A program made the position numbers and the translations under genes. Positions 9,855 to 21,452 of a stretch of DNA of 64,000 nucleotides are shown here, piece by piece. Below the pieces are notes generated by a model that worked only from the letters and a program-made list of their open reading frames with translations, was not told where the DNA came from and did not search any database. Every line of letters starts with the position of its first letter. Within the stretch, counting starts at the first letter, position 1. Source of the stretch: Cryptomeria japonica (lineage: Eukaryota > Streptophyta > Pinopsida > Cupressales > Cupressaceae); the NCBI RefSeq assembly GCF_030272615.1, contig NC_081411.1, forward strand, positions 152,755,971 through 152,819,970, in the 5' to 3' direction.

Positions 9855-12038
9855 TTTAACCGACAGGACCAAGAGCGAGATGTGTTGCAGAAGTCAAGAT
9901 CAAATTGTAGCTAGTAGTTCGTTTAACGTAGTGATTAAGGGAAGTAACTAAAGATTTGGTCTGGTTTCAGGAATGATCTATCTTGTGTAAGACGTTATCT
10001 AAGTTGACTTAGGTTTGATAAAATGTTCGTTTGAACTAGCTTAAAGATGATCGACAAAATCGTGCAACGCAACGGCAGAGGTACACTATCAAGGTTGTTT
10101 ATGCTCAAGAGGATGATAACCAGTTTTAGGCTTGCTGTAGACTAATCTAGGAAACTTTGACTATTTTGACTGACAGGATCAGGAATTCATATGACAGAGG
10201 ATTGGACAGAGACGAGATTCTGACAGACAGAGTTTCAATGACTGACGACTACTAGTTTTTGATAAGGATTGATGTTTCAATGACTAACAGAGACCAGTTT
10301 GGACACAGACAGAGTTTATCACTGACTTTGTTTGTTGTTTTCTCCAGTTTTGGTATTCCAGTTTTAGTTTTAGGGATGAAAACATAGAAAACACACAAGA
10401 TATATAATAATTCAATCACAACACGCTAACCCTATGGAAGTTGGCTTAGAGAAGAAAACCTTTGCTTGCTGACTTAGGTACACACCCAATAGCTAATCAG
10501 AATACGGCCGCTGAGTCTCACACAATGGATTCTCAACACCGTATTAGCCGACTCCAAACGCTAATGGGGGCACGATATGGCAAGTGTCTTGGGAGAGTTA
10601 CTATCTCTCTTGCACAAAGATTATCAACCTTTCGGAGGTGAATCAGGTAGTTTCTATCTTATGGTTCTTAGTCAGGAATTCCGTTTGAAATTACCCCTTG
10701 AAGTCACGCAAGCATGATTGAGGCCTATAGCCCAACAAGGTACCAAAACAAGATGTAGTCACGTAAACGTGATTGAGACCGCGAGACCCTACAAAATGCT
10801 CGATATGAGAGATCTCAAAGAGAAAACTCAAATAATCCCATCCTCTGAGACTTTAATCACCAGAGGCCTATTTATTATAGTGAGTTGGAATGCTCAGGTC
10901 TAGCTATACTCACTTGGGTCGTTCTCACAGGGTGATTACTTTTTCCCACTGTGACAGGCCCGCTAAAGGTACACAAATCTCAAAACTTAGAAAAAAACTT
11001 CGAGGGTCTAGATTTCTGATTGTCTATAAAAGACAAGAGCATACTCTCCTACCTCTTAGATTTTTCTGAAAACACGAAAGACAGATTTCTTCTTTAACCA
11101 GATAGCAATTTAAGTGCCTAAGAAAATACTAAATGAATACACAATGTTTAGTCGATTCTCCTTAGGCAACCTGCAAAACCAATATGTCAGTAGTCATTTT
11201 CTTCTTGATTCTTTGGCATGCGTATGTTTGATTGATAGATTCTTTGACAAGCGTCCTGAAAATATTAAAATCTCAAAATTAGTTTCCAAGATAACATAAA
11301 AAAATCATCAAAAGAAAATTCTATCATGTAAACTTTAAACTAATCTAACAAGAATTTCCATTTTATGACTATCCTAGTTATGACAATTTTTGATAGTACT
11401 GCACTCTGTCGCTTATAAATTTTGAACCAGAAATAATTTGGCAAATATCTTCAGTATAAATATGAAAAACTTGGGTTTACAAAACATATTAAAATTTGGG
11501 TTAGATCCAACGGTTCAATAAAAAGTTATGCCCTCCGAACCGAGACCATTTTTGACTGCTACAGAAGAATAGGTAAAATGATAGTCCTGCACTCTGTCAA
11601 TCATAACTTTTAAACAAAAAATATTTTGTCAAATCCGTTCGGTGAACCTGTAGAAAACTTCATTTTCAACAACATATAAAAAATTTGTTGAGATCCAACG
11701 GTTCAATAAAAAATTATACTCTTCCAACCAAGACCATTTTTGACTGTCATAGAAGAATGAGTAAAATGATAGTCCTGCACTCTATCAATAATAACTTTCA
11801 AATCCAAAATATTTAGGAAAATCCCTTCAGTGATCCTGTAGAAAACTTGATTTTACAAAACATATCACAAATTAGTTAAGATCCAATGGTTCAATAAAAA
11901 TTTATACTCTCCAAACCGAGACCATTGTTTACTGTCATAGAAGAACAATAAAAAAGAAAGATTTTTATTTGCAACTTTAACACATGTTTATTAGTTATAA
12001 AAATCAAACATCAAATTTGTTCAAGAAACATTATAAAT
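9855..12038 (-). other. J leader (5' untranslated region)
   Basis: This is about 2.2 kb without a convincing ORF. It contains blocks also found in the leader of gypsy E: a near-palindrome like TCACGCAAGCATGATTGAG near 10701 (E: about 45636), and a block around 11030-11065 matching E near 45259-45320 (minus-strand TAGGAGAGTATGCTC). Three diverged copies of a roughly 180-bp unit with 'GATCCAACGGTTCAATAAAAA' cores lie at about 11400-11960. Confidence 0.6.
11400..11950. repeat. Three-copy degenerate tandem repeat in J leader
   Basis: Three units of about 180 bp share 'ATCCAACGGTTCAATAAAAA', 'CCGAGACCATTTTTGACTG' and 'GATAGTCCTGCACTCT' (near 11510-11600, 11690-11780 and 11880-11940). They have diverged clearly from each other, so they predate the J insertion. 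Confidence 0.75.
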
Positions 12039-12075
12039 CTTGTGGTTGTGGGTTTGAGCCCCACGGTGGGCGCCA
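12039..12075 (-). other. J extended primer-binding site (tRNA-Lys 3' half)
   Basis: On the minus strand the PBS is TGGCGCCCACCGTGGGGC (12058-12075), four bases from the LTR. On the plus strand the match to plant tRNA-Lys(CUU), as I remember it, continues from CCA back through the acceptor strand, T-arm, variable loop and into the anticodon stem (37 nt, 12039-12075). There are two differences, at 12046 and 12054, both T for C in a CpG. The 5' half of a tRNA is absent, so this is not a tRNA gene. Confidence 0.8.
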
Positions 12076-12079
12076 GAAA

Positions 12080-13202
12080 TGTGTGTGTGAAAAGTGGTAT
12101 GAGAATCTGTATTTGCAAGACACAACACTTCAATTAAGTCATTACATGCATGGTTAATCAGATATAATCAATGAATAAATAAACCATAACAAATCGACCC
12201 ATTGCCTTCTAAAAGATGCGAGTATAAGATTGCTCTCAGATTATAAGCAATACCAGTGACTAGACAACATCAAGACGAAGGATTTTATCTATATGAACAT
12301 GATGAATTCTAGATGGATGCAATATTAATCTAACAACATTTTTGCAATATTAAACTAAATGATTTAATTAATATGAAATAATTAATATGCAATATATCAA
12401 TGAAATCCTAGAGCAAAAACAGTATAATAACAATATATTCTCCAGCCTCTCTTTGAATGAGAGATGAGCCTGAATTTATAGAAAATTCAGAAAGAAACCA
12501 ATGGTTGAGATCAAATGATGATGAGCGGTCAAGATTTTCCAAGAGGAAGCACAATCCAGGTGAATTGATGTGATTGGATGCTTTTCTCAGTTTTAAAGGA
12601 AATTGAACTAAAAATAAGATTAAATCAAGAAAAAACTGATTTAAAGGAAATTGAACTAAAATTAAGATTAAAATCAGGAAAAAACTGATTTATTCTCTAT
12701 TTCATTCAATTTTAATATTTAATTGTTTTAATTCTTTTCTTTGAGATTATCTATCAGTTTTTAATTTGTTTTTTTCAAGATTATCTCCAATTGATTTCTT
12801 TTCTCAAATTTTAATTCTTTTTTGTCAATTAATTCCTTTTTTGATTTATTTCCATTTTTGAAGATTTGTGCTCAATTGATTTATTTAATTTAAATTAATT
12901 CTTCTTTCTTGATTTGTTTCCTTTTTTGAAGATTTATGGCAATTTGATTTATTTAATTAAATATGCTAAGATATTTAATTAAAATAAATAAGATAATTGT
13001 TTAAAATGATTTACTTGGAATGATTTAATTAATTAAATAAATATTTAATTAATATTGATTGATTGATTTGCCATGTGACATTTGATGATTTTAGGAATTA
13101 ATTGTGTGCTCAAGATTGATTTAATTGCCTTTGGTTAGGACCTTGGTGACGTTGTCGAGATTAGGGGCCCATGGTTTAGATGACCATTTTTAGGGTATTA
13201 CA
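12080..13202 (-). repeat. J 5' LTR (1123 bp)
   Basis: This is the partner of 2958-4079, with the same termini. It is followed by the GGAAG duplication and then by the rest of ORF K. Confidence 0.9.
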
Positions 13203-13207
13203 GGAAG

Positions 13208-13633
13208 CAGTGGGAAGAGAAAAGGAAGAAAGATGATAGGGACCGGGAGCAGTGGAAGAAGGATATGGAGGAAAAAGAAAAGAAGCTGGAAGCTCAGATT
13301 GGTAATCTGGAGGAAGGAAAAACTGCTATGAAAAACCTTTTGGTAATGATTCTGGATATCCTTACCACTGTGACTAAGAACCTAGAGAAAATCTCTAAGG
13401 TCCTTGAGGGCTCCAACACTCCGAAACCCGTCGTGGACCTTAATATTGATGAGGATGCAATTGAGACAGGGACTATGGGAAGTGCTCTCGGTGGTGTGAC
13501 AAAGAGAACAAGGGATAGCATGAAGAAAGCTGGGATGGCCTCTTCTAAAGAAATCCCTAAACTTAGGGATAATATTAAAGCATTGCATGGGATTAGCATA
13601 AATCTTGCTAATGCCCTAAAAAAAATTAAGTAG
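13208..13633 (+). pseudogene. ORF K, 3' part (coiled-coil protein)
   Basis: This continues 2772-2957 in frame, with 141 codons to TAG at 13631. The first 40 residues are strongly charged (QWEEKRKKDDRDREQWKKD...). A leucine/isoleucine-rich stretch, LVMILDILTTVTKNLEKISKVL, and a helical C-terminus follow. No domain is recognised. A likely poly(A) signal (AATAAAAAG) lies about 170 bp downstream, near 13802, and the transcript-like end runs into an (AATA)n-rich stretch. That would fit a non-LTR element or a processed copy. Confidence 0.5.
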
Positions 13634-14759
13634 TTTGTTTTATGTCTTTTGTCTGTTTTGGCTGGACATTGCTGGTTCTGTGGGGCTTTTTTGCTGGATA
13701 TTGCTCATTTCTATACTGGTTTTTTAGCTGTTTGTTTCTTCACGTTTCTTAATGCTTTAATTTTTTAAGGATCTTTTGTAAAGGGTTTCGGGGTCCCTTC
13801 AAAACCTGCTTTTCCCGTAATAAAAAGCTTTCTTTTATACATAAATAAATAAAATACCTCAATAACAATTACATATATGGAGGATTTCAACAAGAGATCA
13901 AATTTAGAAATTTAACAATGTTTCTAGGAACTTCATACCTTCAAATCATCAAACCTTCATGCCTTCATGTGTTTATGAATTCAATCCTCTTTTAAATTTT
14001 GATTTTAACTTCATTCTATAAATCTCATGGCTGTTTTAAGCACCACCAAAATACATGCAAACTCATTCTTCTCTTTCCTTTATTTCTCTCCTAGCAAGTT
14101 GATTTCCTACACTTTTCTTGGGTAATCCTCTACAACTATCTACATATCCTTTCTTCAAACTTGTAGTTGTTGATTGTTGATTCTTAACACTAATGAAGGT
14201 TGTATTTTATATATTGTTAAACATTTGTGAGTCACCCAAAAGAGGCACCAAAATCTTCTTTATTTTTTTAAAATTCTTCTGTATATGATCAAGAAATTCC
14301 TCATTGTCTCAATTACGGCACCCAAGCTTTCTGGACCATATCTAGTGTCTTTTTGATATATATTAATTTTATAAATAAATAAAAACATAAACCAAATCCC
14401 AATCATTGGGACATTGAAGAGTCTTTAATTATTTTCTCAAAATCACTAGCTTTTCCCTTCATTTTTGGCATTCCAATTGAATCAATATGACAAGAATGAA
14501 ATGCTAAAGGTCACTTGCATTATGAACACTTCCCTAGGAATCCAATTTGTATAAATTAATTAACTTTCAGTTTATAATATGGCAATGAATCCCTTTAATC
14601 CTCGAAACTTTAAGATTATACAATATAATAATTTTATTTATTCACATTAAATACCATGTGTGCCTCTTATTTTTGAAATGGAATCCAAGCTTTGATATAA
14701 AAAAATAAAAAAAAATTCACTCCAAAAGATGTTCTTGAATCTTCAAGCTACACTAAATA
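13634..14759. other. AT-rich spacer
   Basis: I see no ORF or repeat with recognisable identity. It starts with the 3' flank of ORF K (poly(A)-like signals at about 13800-13855) and ends in the LINE relic. Confidence 0.5.
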
Positions 14760-15195
14760 TTATGACAAGGTTAGAAGTACTTGCTTCATAAAACTCTTGT
14801 GGACTTTGGTTTTTATCAAGAATAGATTTAGTGGGTGATGAGTTCTATGAGTTTTTCCTCTTTCTCTATTTCTATTAATGATATTCCTTCTCCCTCTTCT
14901 CTACTTTTAGAGGTCTTTGACATGGTGACCCTATATCTCCTTACCTTTTAAATCTTATAGCGAAAGGTCTATGCAAACTTCTACAAAAATAAAAAAGGTA
15001 TTGGAAGCATTCATGACTAGCCTTTTGATTAGGGTATGAATTCTCAAACTCATCTTTAGTTTCTTGATGATATGTCCTTGATGGGTCTTTCTAAGATTCA
15101 AGAAATTAACTTTAAGAAATTCTTAGATACATATTTGGTTTTATCTAGGTAACAAATTACTAGGGACAAGTCCAATATTTTCTTCTTTAATATGT
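14760..15195 (+). pseudogene. Decayed LINE (L1-type) reverse transcriptase relic
   Basis: Short in-frame pieces in two or three frames follow the order of a plant L1 RT. They are a YDKV-like stretch near 14760, a segment reading MSFSSFSISINDIPSPS near 14847-14900, GDPISPYLFNLIAKGL-like codons near 14925-14980, FLDDM (where the family has FADD) near 15062, and KSNIFFF near 15170. Stops and frameshifts separate them. The piece is truncated on both sides, on the right by the LTR remnant of element A. Confidence 0.45.
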
Positions 15196-15469
15196 AAGCT
15201 CTTAACTGGCCTAGGCCTTTAACCGGGCACATTCCAAAAGAGTGCCAAAACATATTGTGGGTGCTAATTCCCACTGTGGTTTTTCCCAGTTGGGTTTCCT
15301 CGTGAAAAATCATTGTGTTATGGTCTGCATGCTTTGTTGGATGTTTGCTTATGTGGTTATATTTCTTGTATGCTTATTGATTTTCAAGTTGGTGAAAGTT
15401 GTTATCAGATTTATTAAGTTTTTGCTTGCACTGATTCACCCCCCCTCTCAGTGCCTTATAAGTTTATCA
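15196..15469 (+). repeat. Element A 5' LTR remnant
   Basis: It ends ...TTTATCA followed by AT and the PBS. It contains the conserved CACTGTGGTTTTTCCC block near 15270 and the C-run GATTCACCCCCCCTCTCAG near 15433. The 5' part is missing: it joins the LINE relic at about 15195. Confidence 0.6.
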
Positions 15470-15471
15470 AT

Positions 15472-15483
15472 TGGTATCAAAGC
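15472..15483 (+). other. Element A primer-binding site
   Basis: TGGTATCAAAGC differs at one base from the initiator-Met PBS and lies two bases after the LTR end. Confidence 0.7.
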
Positions 15484-15531
15484 CTAATTCCCTTAAGCCT
15501 TAACCACTTGGGAAGGATCTCTAAGGCTAAC

Positions 15532-16206
15532 ATGCGGGAAGGTTCAATGAGTTACATAGAGCATTCAAACAGGCTTGCAGAATCTAAAGAAGCCCTTGAT
15601 GAACTAAAGGTCAAGTACAAAGCTTCATTGGCTATGAGAAGAGAGCTGGTTGAGCAGTTGTTGGAACTCAGTGAAAGAAGTTCATTTGAGGAAGCAACCA
15701 TTGATGCCTTCTCTAATGAAGTGGAAAAGGTGAATGATGGAAAGACAAATATGAGGAGAGAGTTGGAAGCCCTTACCATCAGGATGATCCAAGAGTTGGA
15801 AGCCACAAGGATAGTTGAAGAGAAAATAAGAGATAAGGAGCATGAGATCTTAAAGCTGAACTAAGAGATTGGTACCTTGCATGCACATCTTCATGAGGAA
15901 AAAGAGGAAATACAAGTTGATCTAGATATGGATATGTCTCTTAGAGAAAGTCTCACAAAGAAGAATGAGGAGCTTATAGAGGAGCTGGCTGATGCAAATG
16001 AGTTACTAGCTAAATTTAACAAGAGCAGTGCTATTCTTGATGAGCAGATTCAGACACAAAGGCATAAAGGAGATACACATGGCTTGGGATACACAACCTT
16101 TGAACAAGGAGAGCCATCCAGTACCAAGGACACCATGCATGAAGCCAAATCTGCACTAAAGACCAAGAAGAACACCGGTAAGAGAACCTACAAATCAGTA
16201 TGTTTT
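15532..16206 (+). pseudogene. Element A Gag-like ORF, coiled-coil part
   Basis: The frame opens at ATG 15532 and has one stop (TAA 15862-15864). It encodes a long charged coiled coil (225 codons to the H insertion). Near its end is GDTHGLGYTTFEQGEPSS, corresponding to GDTNGLGFEIGESS of D2 ORF1. It breaks inside the first zinc knuckle (after ...KSVCF), where solo LTR H is inserted, and resumes at 17670. With the other two pieces the protein is about 432 residues. Confidence 0.6.
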
Positions 16207-17664
16207 TTATCGTATGATGAAAGAATAAGTATCCGGTAGAATACTGAGAGGGGGGTGGGGGGGTGAATCAGTATATTGAAAAAATGATAATAAGTTTCCA
16301 AACTCAAACTCAGTCAAACAAAGTAAACATATCTCAGTCAAGATCAATATTCATAGGAATACTTGACATTAACCGGTTTAACAGTAAACAACTTCAATCT
16401 TGTAAACATCAACAATGCTTAATCATAACTCAACATATTCGTCTATCAATGCTTAATCATAACTCAACATATTCGTCTATCAATGATTATACTTAACATG
16501 CCTTATCAGAAGTTAATCAAATCAACAAATAAGATCACATCCACAAAAGAATTCACCACTTGACACAAATGTTTATACGTGGAAAACCTAAATAGGTAAA
16601 AACCACGGTGAGATGAGACTCACAAGGATAGCTATCTAAACTCTTTCGAAGTTCTCCGTGTTAGGAGCCAAAGCCTGTTAGAGCTTTACAATAAGTCCTG
16701 TTAAGAACTAATTCCAGTTAGGAATCACCCAGTTAATGGATTTACAAATATGCCTTGTTAGAAGTACAAAACCCTGTTAGGAGTAACCTTGCTAGAGGAT
16801 TTAAGAATCCAAGCTAATGGACCACCTTGTTAGAGGATTTAATGAGTAACCAAGCTTGTTAAAGATTACTTGGTTAAGGGAATTTACTTCTGCTGTAATT
16901 GTTAGAAAACAATAGGTTTTCTTGATCTGTCTGAGTAGCAATATCTTTGCTTGACCAGATCCTTCTAAGCTTCAATCTGCCTTCACTCAAAGTGCAAATC
17001 CATTCACTGGTTGGGAAACCACACACTCAATAGGTTTTCTATCAACCTTGCCAACAACCTTTACAAACAACTTCATCGACCTTAAATACAAATCAATTAG
17101 GTCGGTAACACAACAAAAACCTAATTCTCATCATTGAGATTACAAACAAGTCGGTTCAATCTTGACCATTATAAATCATAACAATCCCTTCAAATTCTTC
17201 AAGACAATTCCAACCGCTACATGATCACCACTCCATTGGATTTTGTAACTCAACACATGCTGTGCATTAAATGCAATCCACTTTGCTCCTTCCCTAGATA
17301 ATAAGCAAACACGCCAAACTAATTTGAGTTTATCCTCATATAGTGATCACAGGTGTCTCCATCATTACTACTCATCAGATAATAAACCAACAAACTTGAT
17401 CGGTTAGGGTTTAACAACTGATAGGGTTATATTACATGGAAAGGTTTAACCCTCCACACCAGTTCACCGGTTCAACTCACAAAATTTACATACGCCGGTT
17501 ACAACATCTTGTACAACTCTCTTCTTATCGATTATAAGCCAATATCAAAAACAACAATATCAACAATAACATGAATACCTTTTATTGGTTCAATTGACAT
17601 TAATGACAACATATCATTAATGCAATCTCTATGCAAAATGCCAAACACACTCAAAATGCCAACA
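16207..17664 (-). repeat. H: solo LTR in the Gag ORF of A
   Basis: The minus strand starts TGTTGGCATTTTGAG at 17664 and ends near 16207. Flanks GTTTT (16202-16206) and ATTTT (17665-17669) are a duplication with one mismatch. Removing H joins the two halves of a zinc knuckle in frame. It contains the G-run at about 16250-16262 and an array of 'gttaGAGgattt' units (16660-16890). It belongs to the same LTR family as solo LTR I. No internal region is present. Confidence 0.75.
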
Positions 17665-17669
17665 ATTTT

Positions 17670-17975
17670 AACTATCATAAGGTAGGTCAAACTGCAAATG
17701 TTTGTAGAAGTAGATCGAGTACTTTTGATGGATATAGAACTAACGCATATGAAGGATATAAGCCTAGTACTTTTGATGGATATTGCTTCAATTGTAACAA
17801 GTATGGGCATAGAGCTGTTGAGTGCAGGTCAAGAGTAAACAATCAGAGATCTTACATGGATCAAAGGTCTAATGGTGAATGAAAGAGATCTTACAATGAC
17901 CGGAGAAACCCTATTTGGCAGAGACCGTATGTGAACTGGTCTAGAACATATGAAACAAAGAATAGATGAAATGTG
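17670..17975 (+). pseudogene. Element A Gag-like ORF, middle part (zinc knuckles)
   Basis: This continues in frame from 16206. It holds the end of knuckle 1 (lacking a canonical Cys and His: CFNYHKVGQTANVC), two FDGY-containing repeats, and an intact knuckle CFNCNKYGHRAVEC near 17785-17826. TGA stops lie at 17880 and 17967. It ends at the insertion of copia B and continues at 31573. Confidence 0.6.
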
Positions 17976-19438
17976 TGATAGTTTTGATACTAAATGTTTA
18001 GTACAGATGCCAAGCTAATAAGATGAGAGGGGGGGGGGTGAATCATACAAACTTAATCTTCCATAAAATCAACAGCCTCAGTAACCTTATTAGAAAAATT
18101 GTAAAGCATGCAAACTCATAAATAGATAAGATCACAAAACATATAACACCAGATTTAACATGGAAACCCAAATAGGGAAAAACCACTGTGGGATTTCGGA
18201 CCCACTAAGAAATATACTCTTCTAGATTATGCTCGGTTAAAAGCAAATCCTGTTAAAGATTACAAACACATTGCTAGCTGTGACCCGGTTAAGGGATTTC
18301 CCTCAGATCTGTTAGGATCTTCACCTTGTTAGAAGTGACCTTGTCAAAGGATTTCAAACACTCAATCAGAATGTCACCTCTCTAGAGGATTTACAAATAA
18401 GACTGTTAAGTCCACTCGGTTAAGAGATTTTCTGTCACTTTACAAAATAACAGTAATAAAAATCTATCTGCAACTTCACATCTAAAATGCTAAAGCAGAT
18501 TCTTATTTGCTCAATACAATCTAGTCATAGGACTTATCTTGTCCCTCTGCTGGGCTCTATACTCTGTTTCTCAAATAGGTCTTCAAGCTTCAGTGCTCGG
18601 TAAACATTGTGTAGCATCCCTGTGCTTACACTTGCCCGCATACATTGTTTATCAATAGTTCCTTATTTATAAACAATTTGCCAACCACTTAATCTCCTTG
18701 ATCACATTTCCCATGATCAATCATAGCCATCAGATCTTCAAACTTGACTAGGTTCAATGTATCCTTCGATTTGAAAATGTTTTACCCTGCCTTGGAACTT
18801 GTGCTAGGGTATTGCAGTTCAATCTGAGCTGTAGACCTTCCTGCCAATCTTTCATTGCCATATATCCTTAACAACCTTTATACACATTGTAACAATTATT
18901 TAATCATAACCAGCTCATCAACTTCCTTCATTAAATAATGCTTTTATTCATTTAATACATTCTGTTATTACTCGGTTGCAACTCGGTAAATACTAAACTT
19001 CACTCGGTAGACATTGTGCCTTCATTAACCGATAGATATAACCTTAGGGTTTACCGACTAGGTTCTTTGCTCAGTAACATAGTATAGTATTAACCTTACA
19101 AACAATAGCGTATGTAGGATATCAAAAAACAATCTTAACATCATGATCTCATCATTGTCTAACTCGGTAATAGTTGCCCATTGAATAACTTATTCCTCCC
19201 CTTATTCATCACATTCTTTCTGTGTCTTTTACCGACATCTTAACTCTCTTCAAAATATACTTCTTAAGATATGACAACATCATACTGAATCAGAAAATCA
19301 ATTTCTTGACATCAATGACAAAATAATAATATTAAGACAGTAAACATCCTTAATCAGTTATATCCATAATCATCAACAACCTTCTCAATATCCTTATTGA
19401 AATGCCAACAATCTCTCATTGTAATTGGAATGCCAACA
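17976..19438 (-). repeat. B 3' LTR (1463 bp)
   Basis: The minus strand reads from TGTTGGCATTCC (19438) to ...AACTATCA (17976). The G-run is at about 18030 and an array of GTTA(A/G)(A/G)GGATTT-like units at 18240-18430. It is the homologue of 30066-31567. Confidence 0.85.
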
Positions 19439-19480
19439 ATCTCCCTTTGTCTATTATAATGCCAACAATCTCCCCCTTTG
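19439..19480 (-). other. B polypurine tract, repeated
   Basis: On the minus strand ACAAAGGGAGAT precedes the 3' LTR. About 25 bp further upstream lies a second 'AAAGGGGGAGATTGTTGGCATT', which looks like a second PPT plus LTR start. This may reflect a past aberrant priming or a small duplication. Confidence 0.5.
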
Positions 19481-19821
19481 GCATTACCAGTTTATTTGAC
19501 CTAAATGATTCGGATTCAGATTGTTGAAATGCTGAAAATGCTCTCCCCCTGTCATTAGTCTTCTCCCCCATACATTAGTCTTCTCCTCCTTTGACAACAA
19601 TGCCAAAAAGAAAACTAAAACATAATTTCTTCCTGTATGAAGTGATTTCCTTTGCTGTTCAGTCTCAACTTAGTCTCAGTCAGAGCATTTTGTCTTCAAT
19701 TCTTGTTCCCTGTTATTGTTTCCTGCACACCTTTAGAAAACCTCCTAAAGTGTGTAAATCAACATCAACTCCTAAAAGATATTTTGTAGAGTCATCGAAT
19801 TGATTCTTTCACCGAACTCGG

Positions 19822-20438
19822 TCAGTGAATGGAAGATAGGGGTAGGACCCCTAACTGACTTCTGAGATACTCAAAAGTGTCCCTTGGCAGTGGCTTGGTG
19901 AAGATATCTACTATTTGTTCCTTTGTGCTAACATACTCCAACACCACTTTCTTCTCTTGAACTTCTCTAAGATAATGATACTTGATAGAGATGTGCTTTG
20001 TCTTAGAGTGCATAACAAGATTCTTTGAAATATTTATGGCACTAGTATTGTCACAGAATATAGTTACTAGCTCGGTAACTTGCTCATTTATGCCTTCCAA
20101 CAGTTGTTTGATCCATGCTATATTGGTACAATTCAATGTTGCAGCAACATATTCAGCTTTTGTTGTTGATTGTGAAACACATCCTTGTTTCTTGCTAAGC
20201 CAACTTACTAGTCTTTCTCCTAAAAAGAAAGCTCCTCCACTTGTGCTTTTCCTATCATCAATGTTGTCTGCCCAATCAGCATCAGTATAAACTTTTAAAT
20301 CAAAAACATTTCCTTTCTGATATACTAAGCCATAATCTTTAGTGCCTTTCAGGTATCTGAAAATTCTCTTGATTGCTATCATGTGTGTTTCCTTGGGATC
20401 TGCAGAGAATCTTGCAACTATACCTACTGCATGTGCTA
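19822..20438 (-). pseudogene. B pol, C-terminal part (end of RT and RNase H)
   Basis: This continues from 26443 after removal of C and one TATTT. The RT end is interrupted within the SRPNIAHAVG-like segment. The RNase H region follows: YTDADWADNIDDRKSTSG, TKAEYVAA, FCDNTSAINISKN, TKHISIKYHYLRE and a terminal FTKPLPRDTFEYLRSQLGV. This part is open to its natural stop at 19822. Confidence 0.85.
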
Positions 20439-20443
20439 TATTT

Positions 20444-21328
20444 TGTTGGGAAAAATGGTGTCTCAACCTTGCATTTATGCGAGGTTACTATTTATAGTAA
20501 GTTTTTATTTGAGCACGAAATGGTGCGAAACTCTCCCTGAAGCTTCTGGTTGGCTAGATAAGCATTCCGGTAAAGTTTCGTCGCAAGGTCACAGCTAGTT
20601 TTGAAGATATTAAAGTTTTCGTCTTGGAGGGGTGCAATAAAATATTTAAACTTAATTTTGGGGACTTTAGAGGCTCTGAAACACCCTAAAAAGTTGCCGT
20701 GACCGGCGAAGCTAGTTACGAGGTGATAGAGCACTTCGCGAGCTTTCCGGCGCTTCAAACGGTTCGTCAATCGGACACCCGGTTCTCAAGTTATGGCCTC
20801 CGGAAGTTTGTACTCCTGAAATAGGAAAAATAATTTGTATCGGATACATAAATGAGCTGTAAAAGGGAGCGACACGTGTTGATGTGTGCTTTAACATGTC
20901 ATAGAAGGGAGATAAAGGTCGGCTACACCTTATTGGGTGGTTTTAGCCCATGGTTTTGTAATACCGTTTGATGGTTTCTTGTATTGTATCTCCTATTTAT
21001 GAGGTGTGTGAGATAGAGGTTGTGTGTAAGAGTCTTATGGCTATTGAGTTGCCTCTGAATCTCTGATTAGTGCTACTCCTGCGAAGAGCTTGCTCTGCAA
21101 GTATTTTGTAATCTGTTTTTGATTGTTGAATAAAATATTGAGCTGCTTTTGGAGGGTGGGGTTTTTCTCCCGAAAGGGTTTTCCCCACGTAAATCATTGT
21201 GTTGTGGTATGATTGCTATTATATCTATTTCTATTTTCTGTAACTGTTATAATGATCTAAAAAGTTTTGCATTACCCTCCTCTCAAGGTTAGTGTAGGAA
21301 GTTGTTTCCGCTACTTTACTTCCTTACA
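20444..21328 (+). repeat. C 5' LTR (885 bp)
   Basis: It starts TGTTGGGAAAAATGG and ends CTTCCTTACA. It contains GGTTTTTCTCCCGAAAGGGTT near 21160-21180, the copia U5 block, and TATTTATGAGG near 20994, which may be the TATA region. Confidence 0.95.
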
Positions 21329-21330
21329 AG

Positions 21331-21342
21331 TGGTATCAGAGC
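21331..21342 (+). other. C primer-binding site
   Basis: TGGTATCAGAGC lies two bases (AG) after the 5' LTR and is complementary to initiator tRNA-Met. Confidence 0.9.
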
Positions 21343-21452
21343 CTGATCACCTTTGGTTTCAATTGTGGGCAGTTGGGTTTTTTGAACTAATCCAGATTTG
21401 AGTGGGAGCTTGTGCAGAAGACACTTTTTGATCTTGTTGCAGGAATTTTCAG

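Larger units (their letters stand above)
2958..13202 (-). mobile_element. Element J: non-autonomous gypsy-type LTR retrotransposon, 10.2 kb
   Basis: J is flanked by 5-bp duplications GGAAG at 2953-2957 and 13203-13207. Its LTRs start TGTAATACCC on the minus strand and are almost identical (about four substitutions and one 1-bp indel by eye), so the insertion is recent. In order on the minus strand: 5' LTR, tRNA-Lys PBS, a long leader, a Gag-tail-like ORF (9854-7502), 3' repeats and a PPT. There is no RT, RNase H or integrase. It shares LTR start, leader blocks, 3' tandem repeats and the CX2HX4HX4C knuckle with gypsy E, so it is probably mobilised by a Tat-lineage relative. Confidence 0.85.

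Noticed and set aside
12039-12075. A tRNA-Lys gene
   Set aside because: Only the 3' half plus CCA is present and it sits exactly at the PBS position next to the LTR. There is no D-arm, anticodon loop or 5' acceptor strand.
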